Assembly (NCBI GenBank): GCA_963920525.1
Contig: OY986439.1
Coordinates: 214,819,000-214,882,999, forward strand
DNA from: Dichetophora obliterata
Lineage: Eukaryota > Arthropoda > Insecta > Diptera > Sciomyzidae
Length of the DNA stretch: 64,000 nt
Reading direction: 5' to 3'
Both the position numbers and the translations under genes were made by a program. The notes beneath the pieces are model-generated. The model had not been told where the DNA came from. It saw nothing but the letters and a program-made list of their open reading frames with translations, and ran no database searches. Numbering within the stretch: the first letter of the stretch is position 1; each line of letters begins with the position of its first letter. Positions 1 to 11,791 of this stretch are shown piece by piece.

Positions 1-222
1 TTCAGTATTGATCAAATGACGCCCGACATGGTTGAGAGGAGATATACTTGGTCCAATCTCATCATAATCTAATGGCGATTCGGCCAGTGGTACATCTCTT
101 GGAGGCAAAATGCAAATATTTGTTCCAATGATAGGACTTTCAACTTCTTCTTCATCACATTCCTCAAGAATATCCGAAATCTCATGAAGTTTTAATTTAT
201 TTCCAAATAAACACAAGTAAAG
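1..222 (-). pseudogene. Possible N-terminal part of a piggyBac-type transposase, cut by the window edge
   Basis: An open frame reads leftward from about 222 and is still open at base 1. It is acidic (an E/D-rich run) followed by a short proline-containing stretch and then an asparagine/glycine/arginine segment near the edge. That order (acidic leader, PP-containing strand, then an N-x-x-G-R-like block) is what I know from the N-terminal region of insect piggyBac-derived transposases. No in-frame ATG lies between the upstream stop (223-225) and the frame, so it is either an internal exon or a decayed copy. The DDD catalytic domain would lie outside the window. An unrelated acidic host protein is possible. 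Confidence 0.35.
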
Positions 223-260
223 TTATGTGCAAAACTTTATTACAAAATGAATAGATGAAT

Positions 261-355
261 GGTGACACCTAAATTTGTGTCATTTTTCCAACCTTTATAA
301 AGGGCACCTTCTATGCGCGGTATTTGTGTAGTTATGCACAAATTTGGGTGTCACC
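261..355. repeat. Small palindromic element (about 95 bp)
   Basis: GGTGACACCTAAATTTGTG at the left is mirrored by CACAAATTTGGGTGTCACC at the right, with about 50 bp between. This is a MITE-like hairpin; I see no clear target duplication. Confidence 0.5.
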
Positions 356-1889
356 GAAATAAAAAGTATATGGGATAAATGTTGACACATGGTAAATAAT
401 AAAAAAAAGTTTTTTCACACAATACCAATCACCATTTTTCTAAAATTTTAAAATTTACCTTCGAGCCATATTTGCACTTTTTTCTTAAAAGAAATTTTCA
501 CTTTGCTGCTTGATAGAATCTGACTTGAGTAAACTTTGAGAAAAAAGCTGATTTCTTATTTTAATATAAGGCCATATTTGTGCAAACAGCCAAACTATTT
601 GGCAGGGATGCCAATTGAGTTTGAATAATTTAAGTTTTTCTTTCCGGCCTTTTTAAAGGCCGCTACACACTAATGGGTTAAACTGCGGTTATAATTATGA
701 GACAGCATTTTTTTAAATTATTGTGCTCTTGCTCATTTCAGAGTTGTTGTTGTTATTGTTATGCACTGCATTTCTTTACTTTTTAGTAGACATGACTAAC
801 GGTAGTAGTAAGAACTTTTTTCTTTTATTTAACGAGAGATATAAGCAAATTACAGGTGCGGTTATAATATTGGCACAGAGTGTATTTATAAAGGGTCCCG
901 AAAAACAATGCCACAGCAATAATTCAAGAGGTTGAATATTTTCTATCCTCTAAATTCTTCTTACATATTTTTCACAAATATTTTTGCAATCGAATCACAA
1001 TACCATAATAATACTTTTACTTTGCGAGACCTGAGTCAAAACAAGTGTTTCTCAAAAAGATATTTTTAATTGTAATTTCAGATATACTTCTCTGTTTTAG
1101 AGAAAAATGTACGCAATAAGGTAATATGTTGTACCAATATTAAGAAAATATATTTCTCTAGTGAGAACTATAAACGCAATTTAAATAAGGGATTTATTAA
1201 AATTAAATAAATATTACTCTGTTTTCGGGAAAAATTTACACAATAAAGGAAACGGTTGAACCTGTTATAAAGAAATATTTTTTGCTATTAAAGAGAAGGT
1301 GTCTTCATTGATGAGAAAATATTTCTCTTTTTCATGGCAGCTTTTTACCATTTTTAGGAAATTTTTGGGATCACATTTAGAGAAAAGCATTCTCTGGAGT
1401 AAATTCAGTACCATTTTTCTCTACATATGATGCCTTTTTTCTCATATTCTGAGAAACTTCTTTTTGAGTGTAGCGGGAGGGGGCTAAGCAGGGTTTGTAT
1501 CGTAGCCTTTTTATTGTATTACAAGTGCATTAGTTCAAACCAATTTGCAAGTTTTTGAGTATTTATTTATGGACTTAGTAGAGTTGCCCAAAATCAACGA
1601 AAAAAAATGATGAATTTTACGATTTTCTAAAAGAATTTAATAAATATTTGTTTCGAAATTAAAAAAAAAACCAATTAAATAAAAAACTTATTGCTTGGTC
1701 TGTTATTACGTATTCAGTAAGTTCCCTAACTTATTTTTGCAAATTTTGAGTAAAAATTTTTTTAACATATGAAGGGCTTCTTGCAATAACGTGATAAGCC
1801 ACATGATTTAAAAGTCAATTTTTTAGGCTGAATACATTACTAAATGCATTGCCAAAAACCACTAAATAGAATTAGATATTTCTTATTAA
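356..1889. other. AT-rich non-coding stretch
   Basis: No gene is recognisable. A degenerate internal repeat is present: two stretches beginning near 1090 and 1213 share the pattern ctctgttttmgrgaaaaatktac followed by caataa. The small open frame at 723-935 has no family features. Confidence 0.5.
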
Positions 1890-2041
1890 GTTTCTAACAT
1901 ATTTGTAAAATTTTCTTACACGCCTAATCAAAGAGAATCACTACCTGAGGGAATTAATGCTATTTCTGGGGCACCTTGCATATATTCATGCAGCTTTAAA
2001 TATACAACTACAGGTGTCCCTATTAATTTGGCCACCCACTG
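1890..2041. mobile_element. Right end of a Tc1/mariner-type MITE
   Basis: The segment aligns by eye with the right arm of the complete palindromic element at 54249-55103: both carry ggaattaatgctat, then caccttg and catgcagct, then aggtgtcccta. It ends in a terminal repeat reading (reverse complement) CAGTGGGTGGCC and is followed by TA, the expected mariner target. The outermost 12 bp differ from the 54 kb copy, which begins CAGTCATGTGAAAA. The left end could not be found. Confidence 0.55.
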
Positions 2042-2043
2042 TA

Positions 2044-2223
2044 TTTGAGAAGCTTCAATTTTGTAGAAATCTAAACCTGACTCTTCCTGTCTCTAATTAT
2101 TTGAACTCCAACAGACTATTTTTCGTGAACGCAATCAGATTGTGGAATTCGTTGCCTGTTAGAATTAAAAGTATCCCTAATACGCATACCTTTAAGCATG
2201 AAATTTTTCTATACTTTTCTTAA
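2044..2223 (+). pseudogene. C-terminal remnant of a non-LTR retrotransposon ORF2
   Basis: The frame ends with FFVNAIRLWNSLP followed by a lysine/isoleucine-rich tail and a stop. The (R)LWNSLP signature sits at the extreme C-terminus of reverse-transcriptase ORFs of the CR1/Jockey group. About 60 codons remain; no RT, endonuclease or tail can be traced upstream because the sequence switches directly to the mariner-type end at a TA dinucleotide. It is a dead fragment. Confidence 0.6.
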
Positions 2224-4002
2224 TACTGTCTCTTCGTCTTTCTATCAACATCTATATAATTAATTTTTAAGTTCGGATTTGCTTATTACTTGTATTTTGT
2301 TGTTATAATTAAGTGATTTTTTACCTTATTTCTTTTTAAATAACTTAATTATTTGCTTAAAATATTATTTACTTTTTCGGTTGACTATCCGAAGTAACTT
2401 GTTGAAAATTTGTTAATTCGTATTGCATTTAAAAGACTATGTCTTACATGAAAACATTAATTTCAACAAATAAATGACAAGTTTGGCAATAGATTACTTC
2501 AAAATTTTTGCAATAAGCGCTTCATATCATTGGAACGCACGAAAAACAAAAAAAAAATACCGTAATTTTTTCTATAATTGTAAAGTTTGTTCAACAAGCG
2601 GCCGAAGGCGGTACCAATTATACAGTTGAAAAGTGGTTTAACCAAACATTACTGTCTCGTAGTTCGTCATGGCTTGGGTTTGCTTGAAATTACAAAAACT
2701 TACCGAAAGTTGAAAAATTTGATAAGAATAAGCTTTTCAGATTTCAGTTACTGTGTTCAACAGACAAATCAATTTATAATTGAAATAAAATTGGTTGCTA
2801 AATAATATCTTAATTGTGCTAGAAAAGAAAGCCGCAACTTAAAATATTTAAGAGTTTGCTTACAGAACAGTTTCATATTTAAAAAATAACATTTAATTTT
2901 AAGCATTTGCTCAGGGAATAAAAAAGTTCCAACTTCCAGCTCTCTTATATCTCAGAATGTATCACAGAGATACAAAAACTTTTACCGAAATTGAAAAGCT
3001 CGTACAATTTGAATTTAGAATCGTGAAAAAATATTTAGATTACATACTTTGCATTTGATAGTTTTGAGCGCTCAAACGCTAAAATCTTACACTGTGCGCC
3101 GATTCGAACTTGCGACATTGCGATCATTAGGCGAAAATTCTAACAGTGAGTAATAATTATTGTAAAGTATCACATTTTTAAATTCACGGTAACGCTTAAT
3201 CCTGAAATCGCTTACTTGTCACTTTGATGAAATCATTTCAGAAACTTTGGACAAAATCTAATTCATAAATTATGCTTTCGCTGTAATTTAATGCATATTA
3301 AAAAGTATTTTTTGACTAAATAACTGATATGATATACTATATGTGAGCATGTTTTTCTATTTGAGTTCAAGCTACACTTGAGTCACTTTTTAGTTGTATC
3401 TAAACGCAATTGAATTTGCACCAACATATAAAGTTATAAAAACATAAGATACATTTGTACATATCTTTGAGTTACTACTTAGGCATAGTGTGTATACTCA
3501 TACATTTTTTTTGTGTGTACAGAACCACAGACAGCTAGCTATGTGTTTTTAGTAGACAAATACATATGTATATTAAGTTATCAATCACCGCACAATTTAG
3601 TTCACTTTAATTTAATTAAATGAAAACATTTTTAGTGGCGTTTTCTTTTTTCTTAGATTTTAAGTATTTCTTCTGCATTCACAATTCTGCAGCTTTTGTT
3701 AGCTTCTTCTTATTTTTCTGGCGTTTATCTATAATACTTTATTCTGTTTTTTTGTAACATCACACTTGCGAGTATGCTTGCAGTGATCAGCCTGTGTGCG
3801 TGCGTGAGTATGTCAGAATCGTAGCCAAGGGTGTGATTTTTGGGGTTGAAGCCCACTCTTAGAGTGCGTAGCTATAAACAAAAATTAATGCAAAAAAATC
3901 TTTTAAAAGTAAAATATTATCAATTTTTTGAAACATTTGAAGAAATCGCAGATATTTTTGAAAAATATTTTAATATGTGTATCTTGGAAAAAAATATTTA
4001 AA
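2224..4002. other. AT-rich non-coding stretch with possible tRNA-like trace
   Basis: No gene is seen. Around 3095-3125 the minus strand contains AAGTTCGAATCGG, a match to the RNA polymerase III B box, but no convincing A box or cloverleaf surrounds it. Near 3815 a motif of the type cgtagccaagg...ttttggggtt resembles ends of common insect DNA transposons. Confidence 0.35.
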
Positions 4003-4163
4003 TTTACTATGTTGATTATATATGATTTAAATACAAATTCTAAGTGTTTGATAGTTTATAATTTAAAATCAAGTATGATTTAAATTATCAAACATTTAGA
4101 ATTTGTACTTAAATCATATAAAATCAACATAATAAATAACAAGGTCATTTAGAAAAAACTTTA
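4003..4163. repeat. Foldback fragment, same family as 33848-34249
   Basis: ATATGATTTAAATACAAATTCTAA...TGTTTGATAG is mirrored by ATCAAACATTTAGAATTTGTA...ATCATAT within 130 bp, and the right end runs to catttagaaaaaacttt, the terminal sequence of the complete copy at 33.85 kb. Internal arm sections are deleted here. Confidence 0.6.
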
Positions 4164-5085
4164 ATTTAAATTTACTTTTAGAAGCAAATGTTCACAACTT
4201 TTAACACGAAATTAAAAAAAAAATAATATTTTGAACATTCATAAATTTGTTTGGCTATCACGAATCTAATTTAAACCAAGATAAAATTGAAATTTGTTGA
4301 ATTTATTTGTTTTTAATGATTTTTTTAAAAAACAATAAATTTTCGGTTACAAAATAACGCCTTAATAAATTAAAATAAGCTCAACTTATTTGAAGTAGAC
4401 AAAGAAAAAAAAAAATTTTGTTTTCAAATGCGATTCTATGCAGAATTTGTGCAAAATTTAGTGCTGCATAAAACGAAGTTTCATGCAATTTCCGTTTACG
4501 AAATAACTGTAAAAAGTTCAAGTCAAATACATTACTTTTGCACAGGATTCGATAAATGCCATTAACTTTATGTCGTTCTATCTCGAAACACAGATTTTAT
4601 GACATGGTTCACTTTAACTCTGAACTGTCCAATTGTAGAAAATTATGTGGATAGTTTTTTAAAAGTAGTAGTTTATTTTATTGAGTAGTACATTTTTTAC
4701 TATTTAGCATTTTATGCAGTTTTTGTGAAATTTTTTGAGTTGTTTAACATATCAGGTTTTTATAAATAGTACTTTAAAAACAATAAGACACAATTTCAGG
4801 CTCTTTTAGAGTTTCATTGTTAAATGGGTGCATGAAAATAACTACACTAAAACTACATACATAGCCCTCGAGGAAATGTGAGCATTCCCGGATGTAACCA
4901 GGAAACATTCCATGGAATGTAGGAAGCATTCCCCTTCGTTGCACACTCCATTGCTATTTTAACAAAGCATCTCGTTAGAAGGAAACATTCCTCTGTGCTG
5001 TCTTAAAAAGTGAATTGGAAGCAGTCCTTTCCCCTGTTCTGAAAATTAATGTGGAAACATTCCTCTCGCTTGTTATGAAAATGCC
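4164..5085. other. AT-rich non-coding stretch with imperfect short repeats
   Basis: No gene is seen. From about 4900 to 5065 the phrase ggaaacattcc or a close variant recurs roughly every 50 to 70 bp (near 4903, 4980, 5053), suggesting a degenerate tandem repeat attached to the tRNA-like sequence that follows. Confidence 0.4.
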
Positions 5086-5158
5086 CGGCCAGGATTCGAA
5101 CCCGGGACTCCTGAACGGCAGTCAAGCGCGCCGTAAAGCGCGACTATTGAGGCTGCTC
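5084..5158 (-). repeat. tRNA-derived sequence (SINE head or tRNA pseudogene)
   Basis: Read on the minus strand, the segment has a degenerate A box (tcgcgctttacggcgcgc), an anticodon-arm-like stretch, and an intact B box GGGTTCGAATCC followed by TGGCCGGGCA. The 5' acceptor half does not pair with the 3' end, so it is not a functional tRNA gene; a tRNA-derived SINE or pseudogene fits. Confidence 0.55.
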
Positions 5159-5909
5159 AGTAAAACATATTTTTTTTCAAGACAGTAAACACGTACTCTG
5201 AGTTTAGAATTCAACTCAGGTATTGTAACTTCGGCCCAGTCGAAAATAACTCCTTACTATTTTGTAAATCAAAACAAAAAGTAAGACAAAAAAGTTAATT
5301 TCAAGCTTTTTCATTTTTCAAAGAATTTCGCGTCTATCACTGAAAATAGATATAAATAAATATCGTTGAATCAAACCACTCTAAAATTGAAGGTATTTTT
5401 TCCAATTTGTTGTTGCTAAATATCCATATTTTTAAAAACGATATCGAAAAAAATAACAAATTTGAAAACTTTAAACAGAAAAAATTTTTGGATTTTTTCT
5501 TTAAAATGGCGTAGTAGTCGAAATATTTTTAATTTTGTTTTCAAAAAAGCCTTTTCATCTCAAAACGCCGCTATCTACAAAATTAAAAAAGGTACTAGCA
5601 ATGTTTCTATGTCAATTTTATTAACTGTCAAAATTAATCGAACTAATGAATTGCATGTGACTTTTATCAAATCGCATTTGATTAGTTTTAATTATTTTTG
5701 ATGTGAGAAAAAAAAAGCAAAAATGCTAAAATATATAAAAAAGCTATTTTCTCAAAAATGCGCGCTAATATGAAAAAACTGAGTATGCAGTTGAATTTCC
5801 CACCTTCGAATTAAAAAGAAATTACTCCAATATTTGGAGCACAAAAACCAATGTTTAGCTATGTAATAATAAAGCAATCAATTTTGCATGTAAAAGTTAT
5901 TGCTATCAG
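5159..5909. other. AT-rich non-coding stretch
   Basis: Nothing recognisable. A 79-codon open frame at 5462-5701 has no family features and low-complexity composition. Confidence 0.5.
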
Positions 5910-6098
5910 CAGGCCCTATTAGAGGGGGGGGGGAAGTGGCTTGAGCCCCGGGCCCCGCATCTGAACGGGGCCCTTAAATCAAGAATATTAAATAAGAAAA
6001 AATTAAACAGAAATGTTCAGATGAAAAAATTCCTACTGGACTTTTAAATGTAGAAATGTAGTATAGGAATTCCATTCAAATTTACTTGTAACCGATCG

Positions 6099-6242
6099 AT
6101 GAAAATTGAGTCTGATACAAAAAAATATTATGGAGTCTACGTGTTTTTAGCAATTATTGATTCCATTTTATATGGTCTAAGAAAGCGATTTGAAACACTT
6201 GAAATTCGTTTTCATTCCTCTGTCAATGTAGTAAACTGAGCT
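6099..6242 (+). pseudogene. Fragment resembling a hAT transposase (DUF4371/zinc-finger MYM-like type)
   Basis: A frame from the ATG at 6099 encodes a segment with a KKYYGVYVFLAIID-like core followed by a leucine/arginine/phenylalanine helix. This resembles the EYYRISVFIPYLD...QLxxRF block conserved in ZMYM/DUF4371-type hAT transposases. The frame ends at a stop near 6240 and no further catalytic blocks could be joined. It lies between the two hAT-like termini, which supports the assignment. The match is by memory of the family pattern only. Confidence 0.4.
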
Positions 6243-6939
6243 GCGAAGACCTGCAGTCAGCAGCACAAACATTTCAGAAAACATTCTCGAAAGAAATATC
6301 GCGTGAGAAAATTATAGCCAACTTTAAGAAGAATTGTAAGCCAAAAAATCTATTTCCTGAAATATATCAGCTTTTTAGATAACGGCGCATGCATGCTTAT
6401 ATAAGAGTAGTTCTTATTTGTTTTCAAAAGTAATGAATAACAGAATGGAGTTTTATTTCTTTACAAAACAGAAGTTCATTTGAGAAATATTCATAAAAAA
6501 ATATTGATATTAAGACGTGTCACAAGTGATTTTAAAGTTAAAAATCTCATTTATATGGGCAAAAGTCGTCTTTTTTAAAAAATTTGAAGAAGATTGGTAT
6601 ACATCATGTTTTTCAATTAATTTTTCTTCAAAATAAGTTATTAAACATGCAAATTTGGCAAAAACTACCATAGTTGTAATATATTAATTTTCGAAAAAAA
6701 AAATCACGAAAATCCAAATTAGACAATGTTTCAATAAAATGCAATGGTAATATTTTTTTACTTGATTTTTTTAAAAAATCCTTAAAGGGGCATTGATAAA
6801 TCCTAAGAACTTGACTCCTTTCAAAAATCCTTAAAGTGGCCGTTCTGGCATATCGAACACACAAAAAAAAATCAAAACATAATCGAAAGAAAATTAAAAA
6901 TTTTTTTTTGAGATTTATTAAAGCAATTTTAAGTGATAA

Positions 6940-7075
6940 TTATATGTTTTTCGATTTTGTAGGTTTTTTGTTGTGCTTAGCGACATTTCATTCGTCCTCA
7001 CGGAGGCAAAAGGATCTCTTCTAAAAATTGTTTTTAAAGCGCTACTTACAACTATTTTGAACAACTTACTACTTA
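6940..7075. repeat. Left copy of 136-bp direct repeat flanking a SINE
   Basis: It begins ttatatgtttttcgattttg and ends acttactactta. The second copy at 7414-7549 has only about two mismatches. The copies abut the SINE exactly on both sides. Confidence 0.85.
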
Positions 7076-7413
7076 AATAAAAAATAAACTGGCCATTTCA
7101 GCCCTTGGAAGGACTTTGACCTAGCTTCTATTAATCAATTGTGTTGTGCGTGTTATTAAATGTTTAGCCACAAATGACCGAGAACTAGACCTACGTGTTT
7201 TATGCCGACTCCGAACGGCTTATGTTTTCAAGAAGATTTGCATGGCAATTTTTTACTCTCTGAGATTTGCCATTGTCTGCAGAGAGGTGACGACCGAACA
7301 GAAAAACTAATTCAATTGAAAAAACTTTCTGTCTGAGCTGGAATTGAACCCGGTCTACCGCAGTTCTTTAGCTTAGGGGCCACGCACTCTACCCAATAGG
7401 CTACGGCCGCCAC
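7076..7413 (-). mobile_element. tRNA-derived SINE, about 338 bp
   Basis: On the minus strand the element starts GTGGCGGCCGTAGCC, has an A box (TAGCCTATTGGGTAGAG) and a B box (GGGTTCAATTCC) about 45 bp on, then a tRNA-unrelated body containing ccgttcggagtcggc and gtaggtc, phrases I associate with a SINE family common in flies. It ends in a T/A-rich tail (tttattttttattt). It is flanked by unusually long 136-bp direct repeats. SINEs use RNA polymerase III promoters and borrow LINE machinery; nothing here indicates current activity. Confidence 0.8.
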
Positions 7414-7549
7414 TTATATGTTTTTCGATTTTGTAGGATTTTTGTTGTGCTTAGCGACATTTCATTCGTCCTCACGGAGGCAAAAGGATCTCTTCTAAAA
7501 ATTGTTTTTAAAGCGCTACTTACAACTATTTTGAAAAACTTACTACTTA
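7414..7549. repeat. Right copy of 136-bp direct repeat flanking a SINE
   Basis: Nearly identical to 6940-7075, offset 474 bp. It begins immediately after the SINE head. Confidence 0.85.
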
Positions 7550-7986
7550 CCCTACTTTAAAGCCTAAAATACCTTTTTTCAAAATGTTTTGCTACTAAAA
7601 ATAATATATTGATTTAAAAATTAAGTCATGGCCACGACACATTTTGCATGTATGGCAACACGGTAAGGGTGGCATATTTTTTCAAACCTAGAGCGTCAAC
7701 TGTGGTAAATCCGCCTCTGGGCCGACCATTTGACAAAATCGTTTAAATTTCTTTTCCATGCTGAACATATATCTGGATATAGCAAGAAAATGTATTTTTT
7801 CAGTTATAAAACAAAACAAAACAAAAAGATAAAAAGACAGTTCTCAAATAATGTTTTATCTACAATAATATTAAACTGTTTTTTTTTAATAAACTTGTCG
7901 TGTATACATTTAATTATTTTTTAAAGAGGTTGGGGGGCCCCAAAAAATTTGTGCCCCCGGCCCCTCACGTTCTCTGAAAGGCCCTG

Positions 7987-9788
7987 GGTATCAATACATT
8001 CCTTTAATCAAACCTTAATCCTATCCTTAATCCTATCCTCCCTCCTCTTGAAAAAATCCTGGCTACGGGCCTGGTGAATGTGTATGAGAGATATTCTGGT
8101 CAGATATTTTTGTATCGGTATCGTTTTGTTATTTTTGTGCTGCTCGCTATGGCTTGTCCTTTTCTTTAATATCTTAGTCAATTGAATTTAACAGATTTTT
8201 GTCAGTTGCTTGTTTGTTGGGTTGTTGTCTGTCTTTCATTGTTGTGGACAATAATAATAAGGCAACTAATGCGACTTTTGTATATTGATCAAAAGTCTCC
8301 AAGAGTTTAAATTAACAGCATATCGCATTCTTAAAATGAAATATCATTGTTGAATGATTGTGGCTGTGGTTGTTGTTGTTGTTGTGAGATTATCTTCTTC
8401 ATGAGCATACTATATCTATGGACGAACTTGTTTTACTTTGTATACTTATTGAAATAATGACGAAATGAGGAAATTTTTAATTTATTCAAATTATGTTTTC
8501 TTTTCTTAAGTGTTTATTGAGATTTTTTGAATAATTTTAACTATTTCAAGACTATCAGAAGTTTTTTGAAAAGTAACCAAAGTCAAAATTAAAGTGGCGC
8601 TTTTTTATAGGAAATCTATATCTTTCTCAATTTTTAGTCAAGCACCGCTTAACTTTTTATAATTAATTGCCATGTCTGTAAATAAGTATCTATTAAGTTT
8701 ACTTAATTACACAGCCTAACAACCAAAATAATTACAGACTTTAACCAACAGATTCTGTTATTGGAGATAAAAAAATATTATACGTATACGGTTAGCTTAA
8801 GTCTGCGTAATTTTTATATTGGTTTTAAATTTTTTCTAATTTAGCTATTTATATTTACTTACATAAGAAGCAAGAAAACAACTAAATATACGTTTGACAT
8901 AGCTTTGACATACAAGATCTATAGTGAAATTTTATGTTAAATAATTTTGTAGAATATTTCAACTCTCTTGGGTTCTTTGTCATTTGTCTTTTTTGACTAT
9001 TTTCAAAAAATGTGTATAAAGTGCCTTTAAAGGAAGTCGTACTGAATTAAAATTTTCTGTAAAAAGCTTCAAATTTTACTGTAACTCTCTTTGGACATGA
9101 TTTGTCTACAGTGCAAAAGTAAACTTAATTTTAAAACTTTCTAAAAGTATGTAATACAATTTTTTTCCCCGATGATTCATTGCAGAGAAATATTTTAAGC
9201 CTCTAGCGGTCTTTTTTGTAGGTCGGTCTTGAATTTTCATGGAAAAGTATCCTTTTATTTTGTCATACAGGATAAAAACATTTGATGAAAATCTTTATTG
9301 CAAAATTTATATCACCATAAATCTCTTTGAACAAGATTTGTCCATAGCATCTATGGAGAAAAAAAATTTCCTAAAACTATACAATGAAAAGTTCTCCCGA
9401 TGATTTATAGCAATGGTGCCCTGAAATTTAATTGAAGTCTATTCTGTTTGGTGACTTTGTTTGTTCAACAAAGAACTTGTTGTTGTTACAATGTGTTGCT
9501 TCATGAAATTATTTGGCATTAAGCTCAAGTATAATTATAAAAAAATTCAATTTTTTTAGAATTATAAAAAACACTATATTGTTTATTGTTTATAATATAT
9601 GCCATCATTAATTTTTCAAGTTTACAAAAAAAAAAAACAAAGACAAAAGAAAACTAAAGTTTTTGCTTTTCATTACAAAATGCACACGGTATCTGGATTA
9701 AATGCAAAGTATTAATAATAAAAGTTATAAAACGCCCGGCTTTTTATATCAATGAGGATGCAACATTGATTTTGGGCGCCTCTGAGCG
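7987..9788. other. AT-rich non-coding stretch with transposon-end motif and degenerate repeat
   Basis: Near 8040-8075 the minus strand reads CAGGCCCGTAGCCAGGATTTT, a terminal motif typical of non-autonomous DNA transposons in animals; its partner is not found. Around 9065-9190 and 9295-9420 two segments share atttgtcyayag, a run of adenines and cccgatgatt, a degenerate tandem repeat of about 230 bp. No gene is seen. Confidence 0.35.
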
Positions 9789-9829
9789 CAATGAGCGCAA
9801 TTATGATTTACGCATTACATACCAGGGTT

Positions 9830-11505
9830 GGATTTTTCAGTACAATTTTATTAACAAAAGTACGTAAGTACCACGAAGACATTTTTAGTACATTTTCGTA
9901 CATTTGATCTTTATCATATCGACTTGTTCTTTTTTTGCTTTTTTTTATAAAAGTCTTAAAGCTTTTTCTACACGAGAATTTTGGAAAAAAGTGAAAGATT
10001 TTAAAAATTAATTAAAAGAACCGCTTATTTCCAACATTTACAGACTTTCATAGGAGTTTTATCAATTTCACATATTTCAGAAAATGTTGAAAGAACTTTT
10101 TCGATTAAAAATTTAAACAAAAAAAAAGGTGCAAAAATCGTCGCTTGTTGATTATGTTTCTTCCTTAATTAAAACAAGAGATTTCTTAAAAGCCAATCTG
10201 CAATGTTGCTATAACAAAAAAATGCTTTGCCTTTTGAAAATATTTCTGTAATCAATACCACCAAAATTTAGACAATCAGATAACCTTCAAAAGTTCTAGC
10301 CAAAGGTACACTCGATATAGTACCTTTAGATTCGAATATCCTTCACAAAGGACACTGTGGGGAAAAATCGAGAGTGGCATCGTGTTTGGCAAGATATTGT
10401 TAGCTAAATTCTATATTTACTTTTTCTTTAAGACATACATGGGCGTAGCCGGGATTTTATTAAGGGGGCAGGCCGGCCAATTATTGTTTCATGCAGCTAG
10501 CTAATATATAAAATTAATTTTTTTAAATATTGGCTTTGTTGACAAAAATATAAAATTTAATTCCAAACGATATTGAATTAAACTTAATTTTACAAAAGCG
10601 GAAATCAATATTCATCGCTGCGAATCTTCAGCAAAGCGGTTTAAAATTTCTGATTCTCTTTTTTCTCTTACACCAAATTTACGTGTATGCTGTAAAGGCA
10701 AAGAAACGCTGTTTTAAAGATGATTTGAATAAGCCGAGATATGGTATAAACAACGACACATTCCCATATTTAAAAGCTAATGTTGCTGGATGATTGGTAA
10801 GCTTATTTAAATATTTGTTTGAAGAAGTATTTAATAAACTGGACGATTGGAGGATCCATCTTTTCCGGTAATTCGTGAGATCCACAAAAAACTATAACCG
10901 AAACAATCAAAGACAAAACCTTTCAATTTTGTTCCAATAATTTATTGTGACCAGACATCAACTGTAGGTCAGTCATGAATGCGTGAGCTGCCAATCAATT
11001 TAGCAATCAATTTAAATTAAAGCTGTTTATAACCTTTATTTACTAAATAATAGATTTGCCAGCCCAAAGTTTGTTATAAAAAATAAATTAAGCTATAATA
11101 AATATTAAAACCTTCCATACTTTTTTATTTATAAACCTGTTTTGAATTTCTGAGATCGTTATTTTTACAGTTTTTCTCAAAATACAGCTGTGTCCTTGCT
11201 GGAGAGGAAGATATCCTTCTATTTACTCAAATTTTTTGGGTAATCTTGACAGCTCCATGCAACTTTTGAGACCTCTTAGAATACGATCTTATTTTTTTGA
11301 TACGACCTAATGTACAGTACTATATTTGTTTAACAATGTTGAATTGTTTCATTTTTTTATTGAAAATAAATAATTACATATACCAAAAAAGTTCCATTAT
11401 TCATGAAGAAAAAAGAAATAGTACAATTTGATGCCAAAAAGTACAATTTTTATATCAGTTTGATACAATTTCGGAAAAGTCATTTCCCATTCCAGTTGCA
11501 GACCC
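9830..11505. mobile_element. Candidate decayed hAT-type element
   Basis: The left side starts CAGGGTTGGATTTTTCAGTACAATTTT; the right side read in reverse has GAGGGTCTGCAACTGG...TTTTCCGAAATTGTA, a loosely similar terminus. A plus-strand fragment near 10075 encodes ENVERTFSIKN, which recalls the ERxFS motif of the hAT dimerisation domain. Another transposon-end motif (gggcgtagccgggatttt) starts near 10441 and may be a separate nested element. Low certainty. Confidence 0.3.
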
Positions 11506-11640
11506 TCATACTAGGGTTGCCATGCCACTATTTTTTGAGAATACAAACGATATATTTATAATTCAACATTTTAATATTACTTATATCAAACATAGTATTA
11601 TACTATTATTCACAAGATTACGATTTAAAATATGTACAAA

Positions 11641-11791
11641 ATGCATGAAACATTTAGCTCTAAAACAACTTATTGTTAAAAAAAACAGAAGCTCATATGC
11701 GAATTATTTACATTGTAATATAATAAAACAATACAAAAATGTTGTTTTACTTAAATTAAAAACAAACAAAAAAATTTTCATTTTTTAAACT
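11641..11791. repeat. Dispersed repeat, inverted partner at 16009-16158
   Basis: atgcatgaaacatttagctc through caaaaaaattttcattttt is nearly the reverse complement of 16009-16158, about 150 bp at high identity. Also contains part of an 88-codon frame that I do not regard as a gene. Confidence 0.65.

Larger units (their letters stand above)
5910..7986. mobile_element. Decayed hAT-like DNA transposon
   Basis: Left end CAGGCCCTATTAGAG and right end (reverse complement) CAGGGCCTTTCAGAG are similar inverted repeats, each followed by a G/C-rich subterminal block. Flanks read GCTATCAG and GGTATCAA, compatible with an eroded 8-bp target duplication of hAT type. Inside, a plus-strand fragment resembles part of a hAT transposase (separate entry). 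A SINE with 136-bp flanking repeats is inserted at 7076-7413. The element has no intact ORF. Confidence 0.5.
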
